From Mesorhizobium loti (GTDB taxonomy: Bacteria; Pseudomonadota; Alphaproteobacteria; Rhizobiales; Rhizobiaceae): a stretch of 64,000 bases of DNA. Location of the stretch: contig AP017605.1 of NCBI GenBank assembly GCA_002356515.1, positions 6,185,020 through 6,249,019 on the forward strand, read 5' to 3'. The translations under genes and the position numbers were made by a program. Positions within the stretch are counted from its first letter, which is position 1. The number at the start of each line of letters is the position of its first letter. The notes below the pieces were generated by a model that was not told the origin of the DNA, did no database searches, and saw nothing but the letters and a program-made list of their open reading frames with translations. This document shows, in pieces, positions 9,815 through 18,676 of this stretch.

Positions 9815-10527
9815 ACGCAGGAAATTTTGGTCCGGCAGTCCGATGCCGCCATGTCGGGTCTACAACAGGTGGAAACGAGCTTGTAGAGCGATCCCGGTGA
9901 CACCAGTCGACTTGATCCAATGTCTAACGTTGGGGCAGGCGAAACGAGGCAAATGCCTGGTCTTTCTCGCGGGAACGCCAAGCACTCCTGGATGGTGACG
10001 ACACCGATCAATTGAGTTGAGTGTCTGCTTTTGGTCAACTAACGACATCGAACATTGGCAGTTCAGCGTCCGCTATCGGCGTTCCCTCCACCACAAGCGA
10101 ACCTACTGCTGTCGGCCCCCAATTAGACATTCGGGGTGCATCGTCGTGCTTTGCACCCGACGGGCAAAGGCTTGATGCGGGGCAAGCAATTGTAGGCTGA
10201 CATCCTGGCGAACCAATCCGCTTTGTCTCTAAGCCGCCGATGCCACCATTGCCTCCGTCTCCTGTTTCACAGAGCGCACCAACGACTTCTCGAACGGGCT
10301 GATCTGGCCAAAGGACGGCTGAAGCCTCGACCGCCTATGCCGCAATGGCGCGTCGCGCGTTTCTTCCCCTGGGCAAAGCCCATTCCTCGCGGAACCAAGA
10401 AACGCGCGCCTGCGCCATCCTCCGCTTTGCTGCGGTCGCAAGCGATGCGGCGGCGGTCGCCTTCGGCCTCACGATCGCCGTCGAGGTCGCATGGTGCGGG
10501 CTCGGAAACGAAGAACGGAGACTGAAA
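9815..10527. other. gene-free stretch before the transfer block
   Basis: About 0.7 kb without an intact gene. A short protein-like run on the plus strand ends in SNGLIWPKDG at the TGA of 10319-10321, but it is closed upstream by an in-frame stop, so it is at best a C-terminal remnant. This stretch separates the chromosomal-type genes to the left from the conjugation block and could hold an element boundary, though no att-like repeat or tRNA is visible. Confidence 0.4.
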
Positions 10528-10854
10528 ATGGCTACCATCGGCACTTTCAAGAAGACCAACGTGAACGAGTTCACCGGCGAGATCGTCACCCTCAGCGTCC
10601 AGGCCAAGGGCGTGCGCATCGTCCCCGACACCCGGGCCAGCGGCGAGAACGCTCCAAGCCACCGCGTGGTGGTCGGCAAGGCCGAAATCGGCGCCGCCTG
10701 GTCGAAGCGCTCCAACGAGGGTCGCGACTATCTCGGGCTCAAGCTCGACGATCCGAGCTTCACCGCTCCGATCTACGCCAACCTCTTCGTCGACGAGGAA
10801 GGCGAGGGCCACAGCCTCATCTGGTCCCGCCCCAGCCGCCGCAACGGCGAGTAA
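10528..10854 (+). CDS. DUF736 family protein
   Basis: A 108-residue protein starting MATIGTFKK. It has the DUF736 core, including KAEIGAAWSKRSNEGRDYLG, and ends near LIWSRPSRR. DUF736 genes are standard passengers of alphaproteobacterial conjugative plasmids and ICEs; their function is unknown. It is followed at once by a strong terminator, so it is its own transcript. A second, diverged DUF736 gene lies at 13576. Confidence 0.9.
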   Translation: MATIGTFKKTNVNEFTGEIVTLSVQAKGVRIVPDTRASGENAPSHRVVVGKAEIGAAWSKRSNEGRDYLGLKLDDPSFTAPIYANLFVDEEGEGHSLIWSRPSRRNGE

Positions 10855-10860
10855 ATCGCC

Positions 10861-10893
10861 AGACGCCTCGCCCGGTTACTGGGCGAGGCGTCT
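10861..10893. terminator. strong intrinsic terminator hairpin
   Basis: Perfect 13-bp arms AGACGCCTCGCCC and GGGCGAGGCGTCT around a 7-nt loop, beginning 7 bp after the DUF736 stop and followed by TCT. It should end the DUF736 transcript; the palindrome could also work from the other side. Confidence 0.8.
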
Positions 10894-10957
10894 TCTGCCG
10901 GCAACCGCGGAAGCTTTCCGCGCCGCGGGCTGCCATCACCGGGCTTTCTGTCATCAG

Positions 10958-11086
10958 ATGCGTTACTTGATGCGCGATAGCGTGACGATGGTCGAGCGCG
11001 GCTATCACCCATTGCTGCGCGCGCCGGCGCCACTGCGTGAAGGCCTCTGGGCGGTGCGAAATAGCGCCCCTCAATTGCGCACCTGA
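10958..11086 (+). pseudogene. possible C-terminal remnant (42 codons)
   Basis: A short frame starting MRYLMRDSVTMVERGYHPLL and ending PQLRT. Composition is protein-like and reminiscent of the tails of DUF2285-type ICE regulators, but there is no RBS and no body to the gene. Listed only as a likely decayed fragment in the 300-bp gap before the excisionase-like gene. Confidence 0.25.
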
Positions 11087-11158
11087 TCGCCGTCCCCCCG
11101 CTCCTCCATCCTGGCCATCGATCGCCGTTCAATCGCGACTGCCACAAGGAGACACCCC

Positions 11159-11440
11159 ATGAACACCGACGCCGCGCATTTGCCGCCGCGCTACCTGCGC
11201 ACTTCGGAAGCAGCGCATTTCCTCAGCCTTTCTGCGCGCACGCTGGAAAAACACCGCACCTACGGCACCGGGCCTGCCTATCGAAAACTCGGCGGCCGCG
11301 TCGTCTACGCCGTCGACGACCTCCAGGCCTGGGTCCAGCGCGGCGCCATGACGTCGACATCCGATCCGCATGGCTCGGTGCTGCCTGCCAAGCCTCAAGC
11401 CGCGCGCCTGATCGCCTATGCCGGGCGAGAAAGGCGCTGA
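11159..11440 (+). CDS. excisionase-like helix-turn-helix protein (RdfS/AlpA-type)
   Basis: A 93-residue protein whose first 65 residues form a MerR/AlpA-type winged HTH: YLRTSEAAHFLSLSARTLEKHR, then GPAYRKLGGRVVYAVDDLQAWV. AAGGAGAC precedes the ATG. In ICEMlSymR7A a protein of this kind, RdfS, is the recombination directionality factor, and its gene heads the transfer genes in the same order seen here (established knowledge). The role is inferred from fold and position. It overlaps or abuts the RepA-like gene downstream. Confidence 0.8.
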   Translation: MNTDAAHLPPRYLRTSEAAHFLSLSARTLEKHRTYGTGPAYRKLGGRVVYAVDDLQAWVQRGAMTSTSDPHGSVLPAKPQAARLIAYAGRERR

Positions 11441-11456
11441 CCCGGCTGATCTCCCT

Positions 11457-12509
11457 ATGTCTGGACGCACACGCCAACCGTCGGAACGCGGACAGCTTGA
11501 TCTGTTCCACGCGCTCCCCGGTGTTGTCGCGCCACGCGATGCGCAGGATCTCATGGCCTATCCCTTCTTCTCGCTTGCCAAATCCAGGCGCATCGCGCCG
11601 ATCGACTTTCGCGCCGGCGATGTCGCGATCCGTGTCGAGGCGATGCCCGATCACGGCATGGCGACGATCTGGGACGCCGATATTCTGATCTGGGCCGCGA
11701 GCCAGATCGTCAGCGCGCGGGATGCCGGATTGCAAACGTCGCGCCTGATGGCTGCGACACCATACGAAATGCTTACCTTCGTTGGCCGCGGTGTCTCGAA
11801 GCGAGACTATTTGCGCCTCAAGGCGGCGCTCGACCGCCTGCAGTCGACAAGCGTCGTCACCTCCATTCGCCAGCCCGCCGAAGGCCGGCGCAATCGCTTC
11901 TCATGGATCAATGAATGGCAGGAGCGCTTCGATCGGAACGGCCGCCCGCTCGGCGTCGAATTGATCTTGCCCGATTGGTTCTATCGCGCCGTCATGGATG
12001 ACGCGCTGATTTTGACGATCGACCGTGCGTATTTCGGACTGACCGGCGGGCTGGATCGCTGGCTCTATCGGCTGGTGCGCAAGCACGGCGGACGCCAGCG
12101 CGCTGGTTGGCGTTTCGACATCCGGCATCTGTATCAGAAGTCCGGCAGCCTCTCGCCGCTCAAGCGCTTCGCCTTCGAGCTGCGCGACATCGTGCGCCGC
12201 CAACCTTTGCCGGGATATCTGCTGTTCACAGAGGTCGAAGCCAGCGGCCGTGTGCTGCTGGCTTTCGAACCGGCGCCCGCGTCGGTGGTCAGGATCGTGC
12301 CATCGGGAACCCGAACTATCGTGCCATCGGGGACCGCATCCTCGTGCTTTCGCGAACCGGGATCGGCCTTAAGGGACGAGCCCTTAACGGAAAACCGCGC
12401 TCTTAACTTAGAGTCTAACTCTCAATCTAACAGTCTTGCGGGCGAGCCGGGGACCGGCGGTAGGCAGGAGCGGCGGTGCGTTGGCCCGAGCGAGGGAGAT
12501 GACACATGA
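11457..12509 (+). CDS. replication initiator protein A-like protein
   Basis: A 350-residue RepA-like protein from rhizobial mobile elements. The core runs from ERGQLDLFHALPG through DLMAYPFFSLAKSRR to WLYRLVRKHGGRQRAGW, the usual winged-helix initiator region. ATG at 11457 places MSGRTRQPSERGQLDLF at the start; ATG at 11418 is possible but overlaps the previous gene by 23 bp and has no RBS. The last roughly 70 codons contain 24-bp direct repeats and an inverted repeat (see separate entry), so the 3' end may double as a binding region. The stop overlaps the DUF2840 start (ATGA). Confidence 0.85.
   Translation: MSGRTRQPSERGQLDLFHALPGVVAPRDAQDLMAYPFFSLAKSRRIAPIDFRAGDVAIRVEAMPDHGMATIWDADILIWAASQIVSARDAGLQTSRLMAATPYEMLTFVGRGVSKRDYLRLKAALDRLQSTSVVTSIRQPAEGRRNRFSWINEWQERFDRNGRPLGVELILPDWFYRAVMDDALILTIDRAYFGLTGGLDRWLYRLVRKHGGRQRAGWRFDIRHLYQKSGSLSPLKRFAFELRDIVRRQPLPGYLLFTEVEASGRVLLAFEPAPASVVRIVPSGTRTIVPSGTASSCFREPGSALRDEPLTENRALNLESNSQSNSLAGEPGTGGRQERRCVGPSEGDDT
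12294..12387. repeat. iteron-like direct repeats and dyad inside the repA-like gene
   Basis: Two 18-bp copies of ATCGTGCCATCGGGRACC at 12294-12311 and 12318-12335, 24 bp apart and differing at one base; they encode IVPSGT twice. They are followed by the perfect inverted repeat TTAAGGG-acgag-CCCTTAA at 12369-12387 and an AT-rich tail. The arrangement resembles initiator-binding iterons, but binding is not shown. Confidence 0.5.
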
Positions 12510-12997
12510 CGTCGTCTACCGAATTGCCGGCGCGCAGCGAGCTCACGACGGTCGAGCTGATCTGGATCGAGAAGCGGGTCGAGCATCGCATCCGCTTCGG
12601 ACATCCATCCCATGAGACGATCATCGACAAGCAGCGGCGCGTCGTTGGATTTTCGCCAGGCAGTGTCTTTGCGTTCGTGCGCTGGGCGGCGAATGACTTT
12701 GGCACTGTCGTTTCGCGCATCGACATCGTGCGCGCGGTGTTGCACGCTGAACCTTATCAGACGCTGCGTTACATCCGGCCAGGCGGCGAGATCCTGCTCA
12801 AGATCGCGGGCTGGGACAAGGTTGAGCGGGTTCTCAAGCTGATCGATGCGATCGAAGCGATCGGTCTCGATCCGGCCGGGGCCGCGCCGGATTATTGGCG
12901 TCAGACCCATAACCGTCTCGTGGCCGGCGGAACGCCGCGTGCCTATTCGCTCGAGCAGCACCGCGCCTTTCTGTTGCGCAAGCGGGTGACCTCATGA
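12506..12997 (+). CDS. DUF2840 domain-containing protein
   Basis: A 163-residue protein with the DUF2840 pattern: TTVELIWIEKRVEHRIRFG near the N-terminus, FVRWAANDFGTVVSRIDI in the middle and AAPDYWRQTHNRLVAG near the C-terminus. It is always found with conjugative-transfer genes and has no known activity. Coupled by 4-bp overlaps to both the repA-like gene before and traF after, so it belongs to one translational unit. Confidence 0.88.
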   Translation: MTSSTELPARSELTTVELIWIEKRVEHRIRFGHPSHETIIDKQRRVVGFSPGSVFAFVRWAANDFGTVVSRIDIVRAVLHAEPYQTLRYIRPGGEILLKIAGWDKVERVLKLIDAIEAIGLDPAGAAPDYWRQTHNRLVAGGTPRAYSLEQHRAFLLRKRVTS

Positions 12998-13539
12998 GCC
13001 GCGCCGCATGCATGGCCGCAGCCCTTGCGGCCGTCGTCGCGACGGTCGCTCCAGCTGTCATGGAGATGCCGTCGCTGCTGCTGTGGAATGTATCGGCCAG
13101 CGCGCCGCTTGGGCTCTATGCGATCAGGAAGATGGCCGCACCAAGGGCTGGCGCGCTCGCTGTCATCGCACCGCCAGATACAGTCGCTCGGTTCGCCGCC
13201 AAGCGTGGCTACCTGCCGCTCGGCGTGCCGATGCTGAAGCACATCGAGGGGCTTCCTGGGAGCCAAGTCTGCCGCGCAGGCCGCGTCATCATGGTGAACG
13301 GACTTGCGGTGGGTGCTGCGCTGGAGCGCGACCGCAAGGGACGCGCCCTGCCTGACTGGCAGGGTTGCCGCGTCATCGCCGCCGCCGAGATCTTCGTCAT
13401 GAACCGGAAGGTCGATGACAGTCTCGACGGCCGCTATTTCGGGGCGTTCCCGGCGAGCTCGATCGTCGGAGGCGCGCTGCCGCTTTGGACCGACGAGAGG
13501 GGCGATGGCCACTACACCTGGCTCGCTCCGGCGAACTGA
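12994..13539 (+). CDS. traF: S26-family conjugal peptidase TraF
   Basis: A 181-residue TraF-like serine peptidase that processes (and in some systems cyclises) the conjugative pilin at the inner membrane. N-terminal hydrophobic segment at about residues 5-32; catalytic serine probably S36 in SASAPLGLY (SxPxGLY), general-base lysine probably K82 in GVPMLKHIEG. It starts inside the DUF2840 stop (ATGA). No pilin (trbC) gene is present in the window, so its substrate must be encoded elsewhere or be lost. Confidence 0.9.
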   Translation: MSRAACMAAALAAVVATVAPAVMEMPSLLLWNVSASAPLGLYAIRKMAAPRAGALAVIAPPDTVARFAAKRGYLPLGVPMLKHIEGLPGSQVCRAGRVIMVNGLAVGAALERDRKGRALPDWQGCRVIAAAEIFVMNRKVDDSLDGRYFGAFPASSIVGGALPLWTDERGDGHYTWLAPAN

Positions 13540-13575
13540 AATTCAGCCCAGCCAACAAGAGATAGGAGATAATCC

Positions 13576-13905
13576 ATGGCCGAGATCGGCGTCTTCCACA
13601 AAACAGAATCCGGTTATTCCGGACGCATTCGAACGCTGCTCGTGGATGCCGAGCTGGTGCTTGTGCCCACCAAAACATCTGACGACAAAGCGCCGGATTT
13701 TCGTATCCACATCGGCGACGGCAGCGGCCCCGAGGTCGGCGCGGCCTGGAAGGAAACCGGACAGACGGCTGGCGACTATCTGTCGTTCCGGTTGGAAGAT
13801 CCGCTGTTTGGCCGGCGCTTTCGCGCCGGTCTGTTCCAATCCGACGACGGCTCCTGGTCGCTGCGCTGGATCCGGCCGAAGCCGCGGCCGGAGCGTGCTC
13901 GATGA
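13576..13905 (+). CDS. DUF736 family protein (second copy)
   Basis: A 109-residue relative of the 10528 gene, starting MAEIGVFHKTESGYSG with GPEVGAAWKETGQTAGDYLS in the core. The two copies differ widely, so they are old paralogues rather than a recent duplication. AGAGATAGGAG precedes the start. Its stop overlaps the lytic transglycosylase start by 4 bp. Confidence 0.88.
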   Translation: MAEIGVFHKTESGYSGRIRTLLVDAELVLVPTKTSDDKAPDFRIHIGDGSGPEVGAAWKETGQTAGDYLSFRLEDPLFGRRFRAGLFQSDDGSWSLRWIRPKPRPERAR

Positions 13906-14678
13906 GTGGGCTATCGGCGCCGAAATGTGGGAACGAACGCCGCCCCTTCCGTTGGTCGCCTACGCGGCGAGAAGCGCTTTTTCTTATCGGTGGCATGCTG
14001 ATCTTCTGTCACGCAATGACGGGGGCCGTCGCGCAATCCGCGCCGGCCTCACGCAAATCCGCGGACGATCCTTATACCGCGCCTATTGCCGAGGCGTCGC
14101 ATCGCTTCCGCGTTCCTCAGCGCTGGATACGGGAAGTCATGCACCTCGAAAGCGCCCGCGACCCGCGCGCTGTTTCGCGAAAGGGGGCCGTGGGCTTGAT
14201 GCAGATCATGCCCGATACCTGGGCTGAGCTGCGCCTTCGTAACCAGCTCGGCCGCGATCCCTATGATCCGCGCGACAACATCCTTGCCGGCACCGCCTAT
14301 CTTCGCGAGTTGTATGATCGATACGGTTCACCGGGCTTTCTCGCCGCCTACAATGCCGGGCCAGGGCGTTACGAAGCCTTCTTGAAGGGCCGTCCGCTGC
14401 CGGCTGAGACCCGGGCCTATGTTGCGGCGCTTCGCCCTTTCTGGGGCGGCGGTGATGCACCCGGCGCGATCACCGCCGGTCATGCCAAGGCCGTCAGCTG
14501 GAAGGTCGCGCCGCTGTTCATAGTGCCGTCCGGGGCCATGGCCGCTTCCGGTCTTCCGGCCGGCGAGGACGCTTCCGTCGAGCTCTCGTCGTCACCGTTG
14601 GTGCGCAAACTTTTCGCGGCCGGTTCGCAGCCGCGCCAGCTCTTCACTGGGTCCGACGTCTGGACATCGCAGCGATGA
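13902..14678 (+). CDS. lytic transglycosylase (SLT domain) of the transfer system
   Basis: A 258-residue exported muramidase. A hydrophobic signal segment lies at about residues 25-45 (LFLIGGMLIFCHAM). The SLT fold follows, with catalytic E83 in VMHLESARDPRA, GAVGLMQIMP at 95-104 and AYNAGPGRYEAF further on. It would open peptidoglycan locally for assembly of the mating channel. Gene order matches the murein hydrolase between traF and the relaxase in Mesorhizobium ICEs. Confidence 0.92.
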   Translation: MSGLSAPKCGNERRPFRWSPTRREALFLIGGMLIFCHAMTGAVAQSAPASRKSADDPYTAPIAEASHRFRVPQRWIREVMHLESARDPRAVSRKGAVGLMQIMPDTWAELRLRNQLGRDPYDPRDNILAGTAYLRELYDRYGSPGFLAAYNAGPGRYEAFLKGRPLPAETRAYVAALRPFWGGGDAPGAITAGHAKAVSWKVAPLFIVPSGAMAASGLPAGEDASVELSSSPLVRKLFAAGSQPRQLFTGSDVWTSQR

Positions 14679-14921
14679 CGAAGTCTCCTCCAGGGCGCTC
14701 CCTGGCGTCTCGTTTTACGTCGCAGCCAATGAGGCGCGCAGAGCACAGGACAGCAACCGAAGGATGGCAGGATAAAAGGGCGCACATTGCGCGGCGGTCG
14801 GGTGGTTGTTCTTGCTTGATTTTCTGGCGGGGGCCGCACATTGCCGGCCAATGGCGCAATGTCTATGAAGAAGCGAAGATATTGTATTTGTTTTTCTTTT
14901 TCCACATTGCGGTGCCGCGCC
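14679..14921. other. candidate origin of transfer (oriT) region
   Basis: A 243-bp gap directly before the relaxase gene. It carries four copies of the core ACATTGC: direct at 14784-14790, 14838-14844 and 14904-14910, and inverted (GCAATGT) at 14856-14862. The second and third form an inverted pair with an 11-nt spacer, and the last 70 bp are T-rich. MOB-type relaxases usually nick next to their own gene at such repeats. An 84-codon frame (14675-14929) crosses the stretch but has no family character. Function inferred. Confidence 0.45.
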
Positions 14922-16661
14922 ATGGCTGATGAGCGCGAGTTTCGCCTTCGACCCGGGCGCATCCGCTCCACGCGCGCCCAGCAGGCCCGGCCCTTCATCG
15001 CGCAGGTGTTGGCCGCGGCGAAAAAGGCAGGCGGCGGTATTTCGCGCTCGGGCCGGATTGTACAAGCAAGCCGCTCCCGCTTTGGTCACGGTCAGCGCGC
15101 CAGCATCCAGGCCAACCGCCTCATCACCTCGCGGTCGCGCGGCGCCGTCGTCAAGGCGCGAGTCGTCCGTCATTCCGTGCGCTCCGCTCCACTTGGCACC
15201 CACCTCAACTATCTGCGTCGCGAGGGTGTCAGCCGGGACGGGGAGAAGGGGCAGTTGTTCGGTCCGGGGACGGAGAATGCCGATGGCGCGGCCTTCGCCG
15301 CTCGCGCCAAGGACGATCGTCACCATTTCCGCTTCATCGTGTCGCCGGACGACGCTCTCGAAATGGCGGACCTCAACGCCTTCACCCGCGATCTGGTGGG
15401 GCAGATGGAGAAGGACCTCGACACGCGGCTCGACTGGGTGGCAGTCGATCACTGGAACACCGAGCATCCCCACATTCACCTGATCGTGCGTGGCGTCCGC
15501 GACCATGGCCAGGATCTGGTCATCGCGCGTGACTACATCAAGGAAGGCATGCGCGACCGGGCTCGCGATCTGGTTACCCAGGAACTGGGTCCGCGCACCG
15601 ATCTCGATATCCGCCAAAGGCTCGAAAGCCAGATCCAGTCCGAGCGGTGGACGCAACTCGATCGGCAGTTGCTTCGCGACAGCCGTGACAGCGGGATCAT
15701 CGATCTCGCGCCGTCTCGCCTAAGGCAACCGGACGAGTATCGCGCTCTGAAAATCGGTCGCCTGCGCAAGCTCGAGACCCTTGGTCTTGCCCAACAGGCC
15801 GGGCCTGGCCAATGGGCTATCGACGAACGGGCCGAAGCAACACTGCGCGAGCTTGGCGAGCGCGGCGACATCATCAAGCGCATCCACCGCGCGATGAGTG
15901 CGGCTGGCATCGAGCGTGGCTCAGCCAATTATGTCCTGGCCGCGGAGAGCCTGGAGACGCCTGTTATCGGCCGGCTGGTCGATCGTGGGCTCGATGACGA
16001 ACTGATCGGCACGGCCTATGCCGTGGTTGACGGCGTCGACGGACGTACCCATCACATCAAGCTCTCCGATCTGGAGGCGGCTGGAGACAGCGCACCGGGA
16101 TCGATTGTCGAGCTGCGAAAATTCGAGGATGCGCGCGGTCGACGTCGGGCCGCACTCGCCGTGCGCTCCGATCTTGCTGTGGATCGGCAGATTACGGCAT
16201 CGGGTGCGACCTGGCTCGACCGTCAGGCAATCGCGCGCGAACCGACCGCCCTGGCCGAGGCCGGCTTCGGCGCCGAGGTTCGCGACGCCCTCGACCGGCG
16301 CGCCGAACATCTTGTCAAACAGGGGCTCGCGGAGCGCCAAGGCAGACGCATCACCTTCACCCGGAACCTGCTCGACACGTTGCGGCGTGCAGAACTGGAG
16401 AAGCTTGGCGACAGGCTCGCCGCCGACACCGGAAAACCCTTCCAGGAGGCCGCCAGCGGAGACTTTGTTGCCGGCGCCTATCGCCAGCGCTTGTCACTCG
16501 CCTCCGGCCGTTTCGCCATGATCGACGACGGGCTCGGCTTCCAGCTCGTCCCGTGGACGCCCTCACTCGAAAAGCATCTCGGCCAGCACGTCTCCGGTGT
16601 CGCACGTGGTGACGGCGGCATCGACTGGAGCTTTGGCCGCAAGAAGGGGCTCGGCCTCTGA
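14922..16661 (+). CDS. DUF3363-type relaxase / mobilisation nuclease (RlxS-like)
   Basis: A 579-residue protein that should nick oriT and pilot the strand to the recipient. The N-terminal third is the relaxase: THLNYLRREG with a candidate catalytic Y97, and the metal-binding histidine cluster HPHIH at residues 182-186. The rest is the DUF3363 region (IHRAMSAAGIERGSANYV, ATWLDRQAI). ATG at 14922 is chosen because family sequence starts at MADEREFRLRPGRIR; the open upstream codons are the oriT candidate. Gene order matches rlxS of ICEMlSymR7A. Confidence 0.9.
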   Translation: MADEREFRLRPGRIRSTRAQQARPFIAQVLAAAKKAGGGISRSGRIVQASRSRFGHGQRASIQANRLITSRSRGAVVKARVVRHSVRSAPLGTHLNYLRREGVSRDGEKGQLFGPGTENADGAAFAARAKDDRHHFRFIVSPDDALEMADLNAFTRDLVGQMEKDLDTRLDWVAVDHWNTEHPHIHLIVRGVRDHGQDLVIARDYIKEGMRDRARDLVTQELGPRTDLDIRQRLESQIQSERWTQLDRQLLRDSRDSGIIDLAPSRLRQPDEYRALKIGRLRKLETLGLAQQAGPGQWAIDERAEATLRELGERGDIIKRIHRAMSAAGIERGSANYVLAAESLETPVIGRLVDRGLDDELIGTAYAVVDGVDGRTHHIKLSDLEAAGDSAPGSIVELRKFEDARGRRRAALAVRSDLAVDRQITASGATWLDRQAIAREPTALAEAGFGAEVRDALDRRAEHLVKQGLAERQGRRITFTRNLLDTLRRAELEKLGDRLAADTGKPFQEAASGDFVAGAYRQRLSLASGRFAMIDDGLGFQLVPWTPSLEKHLGQHVSGVARGDGGIDWSFGRKKGLGL

Positions 16662-16682
16662 CAACGGAAGAAAGGAACAACC

Positions 16683-18671
16683 ATGTCCGCCACCAAAATC
16701 CTGTGGGGCCAGATCCTCACGGTCTTCCTGATCGTCCTGGCGACGACCTGGGCGGCGACGCAATGGACCGCATGGAAACTCGGTTTCCAGATCGGGCTCG
16801 GTCCACCCTGGTTCGAGATCGCTGGGGTGCCCGTCTACTATCCGCCATCTCTGTTCTGGTGGTGGTATTTCTACGACGCTTATGCCCCGTCAATCTTCGT
16901 GGAAGGTGGCTTGATCGCTGTGTCCGGTGGCTTCCTCTCGATCGTCGTTGCCATCGGCATGTCGGTGTGGCGGGCGCGCGAAGCCAAGACTGTTCAGACC
17001 TACGGGTCGGCACGCTGGGCCGAAAAGCGACAGGTGGAGGCAGCGGGCCTGATCGACAATGATGGTGTCGTGCTCGGGCGCTATGATCGCCATTATCTGC
17101 GCCACGATGGCCCGGAGCACGTATTGTGCTTCGCCCCGACCCGGTCCGGCAAAGGCGTCGGCCTGGTGGTGCCTTCGCTTCTGACCTGGCCGGGCTCGGC
17201 GATCGTCCACGACATCAAGGGCGAGAACTGGCAGCTCACCGCAGGCTTTCGCGCTCTGCACGGTCGCGTGCTGCTTTTCGATCCGACCAATTCGAGATCG
17301 TCAGCCTACAATCCGCTTCTGGAAGTCCGCCGCGGCGAGTGGGAGGTTCGCGACGTCCAGAACATCGCCGACATTCTCGTCGATCCGGAAGGAAGCCTGG
17401 AAAAGCGCAACCATTGGGAAAAGACCAGTCACGCGCTGCTGGTCGGCGCGATCCTCCACGTTCTCTACGCCGAGCAGGACAAGACGCTCGCCGGCGTCGC
17501 CGCCTTTCTTTCCGATCCGAAGCGCCCGATCGAATCGACGCTTGCCGCGATGATGAAGACCGCTCACTTGGGTGATGCTGGCCCGCATCCGGTCATCGCC
17601 AGTGCGGCGCGCGAGCTGCTGAATAAATCCGACAACGAACGCTCAGGCGTGCTGTCCACCGCGATGTCCTTCCTCGGTCTCTACCGCGATCCGGTTGTCG
17701 CCGGCGTGACCCGGCGCTGCGACTGGCGAATTTCCGACATCGTCGGGGGCAAGCAACCGGCAACGCTCTATCTCGTCGTGCCGCCTTCGGACATCAACCG
17801 GACGAAACCGCTCATCCGCCTCATCCTCAATCAGATCGGTCGCCGCCTCACCGAAGACCTGCATACCAAGACAACCCGCCACCGGTTGCTTCTGATGTTG
17901 GACGAATTCCCGGCGCTGGGCCGCCTCGACTTCTTCGAGAGCGCGTTGGCCTTCATGGCGGGCTATGGCCTGAAAAGCTTTCTGATCGCGCAGTCGCTGA
18001 ACCAGATCGAGAAGGCTTATGGCCCCAACAACTCGGTCCTCGACAACTGTCATGTCCGCGTCAGCTTCGCCACGAACGACGAGAGGACCGCAAAACGCGT
18101 CTCTGACGCGCTAGGCACGGCGACCGAGATGCGGGCGATGAAGAACTATGCCGGTCACCGGCTTTCGCCGTGGCTCGGGCATCTCATGGTGTCGAGGCAA
18201 GAGACGGCGCGGCAGTTGCTCACTCCCGGCGAGATCATGCAGCTTCCGCCGACCGACGAGATCGTCATGGTGGCAGGCGCGCCGCCGATCAGGGCCAAGA
18301 AGGCCCGCTACTACGAGGACGCCAGTTTTAAGGAGCGCGTGTTGCCGCCGCCCGAACTGGCGCGGTCGCAAGAGGCCGAGCCTGATGATTGGAGCCTATT
18401 GCCGATCCTGGCTCACTCTGAGGCGACGCAAGCCTCCGGCATGCTGCAGCAGGACGATGGCGATCCAACGGGATCGGAGCGCCGCCTGCAGGCAGAACTC
18501 AATCGGGCGCAGGCGGTCGAGAAGGCGGCGCCCATTGAGAATGAATTCGAAATGGAACCGGCCGACGATGTCGACGATGATGATGCCATCCGCAACCGGC
18601 GCCTGGCGCGCCTCATGCAGGGTGTTGCACGGCAGGTCTCCCTCGACCCCGATGACGGCATGGAGCTGTAG
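16683..18671 (+). CDS. traG: conjugal transfer coupling protein TraG (VirD4 family)
   Basis: A 662-residue inner-membrane ATPase that hands the relaxosome to the type IV channel. Membrane segments lie at about residues 8-25 and 73-95; Walker A APTRSGKGVG at 151-160; Walker B LLLMLDEF near 400-408. The acidic tail (DDVDDDD) is typical. AAAGGAACAACC precedes the start. Complete in length. A short, diverged remnant of a second copy lies at 21056. Followed 5 bp later by a CopG-type gene. Confidence 0.95.
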   Translation: MSATKILWGQILTVFLIVLATTWAATQWTAWKLGFQIGLGPPWFEIAGVPVYYPPSLFWWWYFYDAYAPSIFVEGGLIAVSGGFLSIVVAIGMSVWRAREAKTVQTYGSARWAEKRQVEAAGLIDNDGVVLGRYDRHYLRHDGPEHVLCFAPTRSGKGVGLVVPSLLTWPGSAIVHDIKGENWQLTAGFRALHGRVLLFDPTNSRSSAYNPLLEVRRGEWEVRDVQNIADILVDPEGSLEKRNHWEKTSHALLVGAILHVLYAEQDKTLAGVAAFLSDPKRPIESTLAAMMKTAHLGDAGPHPVIASAARELLNKSDNERSGVLSTAMSFLGLYRDPVVAGVTRRCDWRISDIVGGKQPATLYLVVPPSDINRTKPLIRLILNQIGRRLTEDLHTKTTRHRLLLMLDEFPALGRLDFFESALAFMAGYGLKSFLIAQSLNQIEKAYGPNNSVLDNCHVRVSFATNDERTAKRVSDALGTATEMRAMKNYAGHRLSPWLGHLMVSRQETARQLLTPGEIMQLPPTDEIVMVAGAPPIRAKKARYYEDASFKERVLPPPELARSQEAEPDDWSLLPILAHSEATQASGMLQQDDGDPTGSERRLQAELNRAQAVEKAAPIENEFEMEPADDVDDDDAIRNRRLARLMQGVARQVSLDPDDGMEL

Positions 18672-18676
18672 GCGCC

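Noticed and set aside
14675..14929. 84-codon frame between the transglycosylase and relaxase genes
   Set aside because: It overlaps its neighbours neatly, but its residues are low-complexity and basic and coincide with the repeat-bearing oriT candidate; no family recognised.
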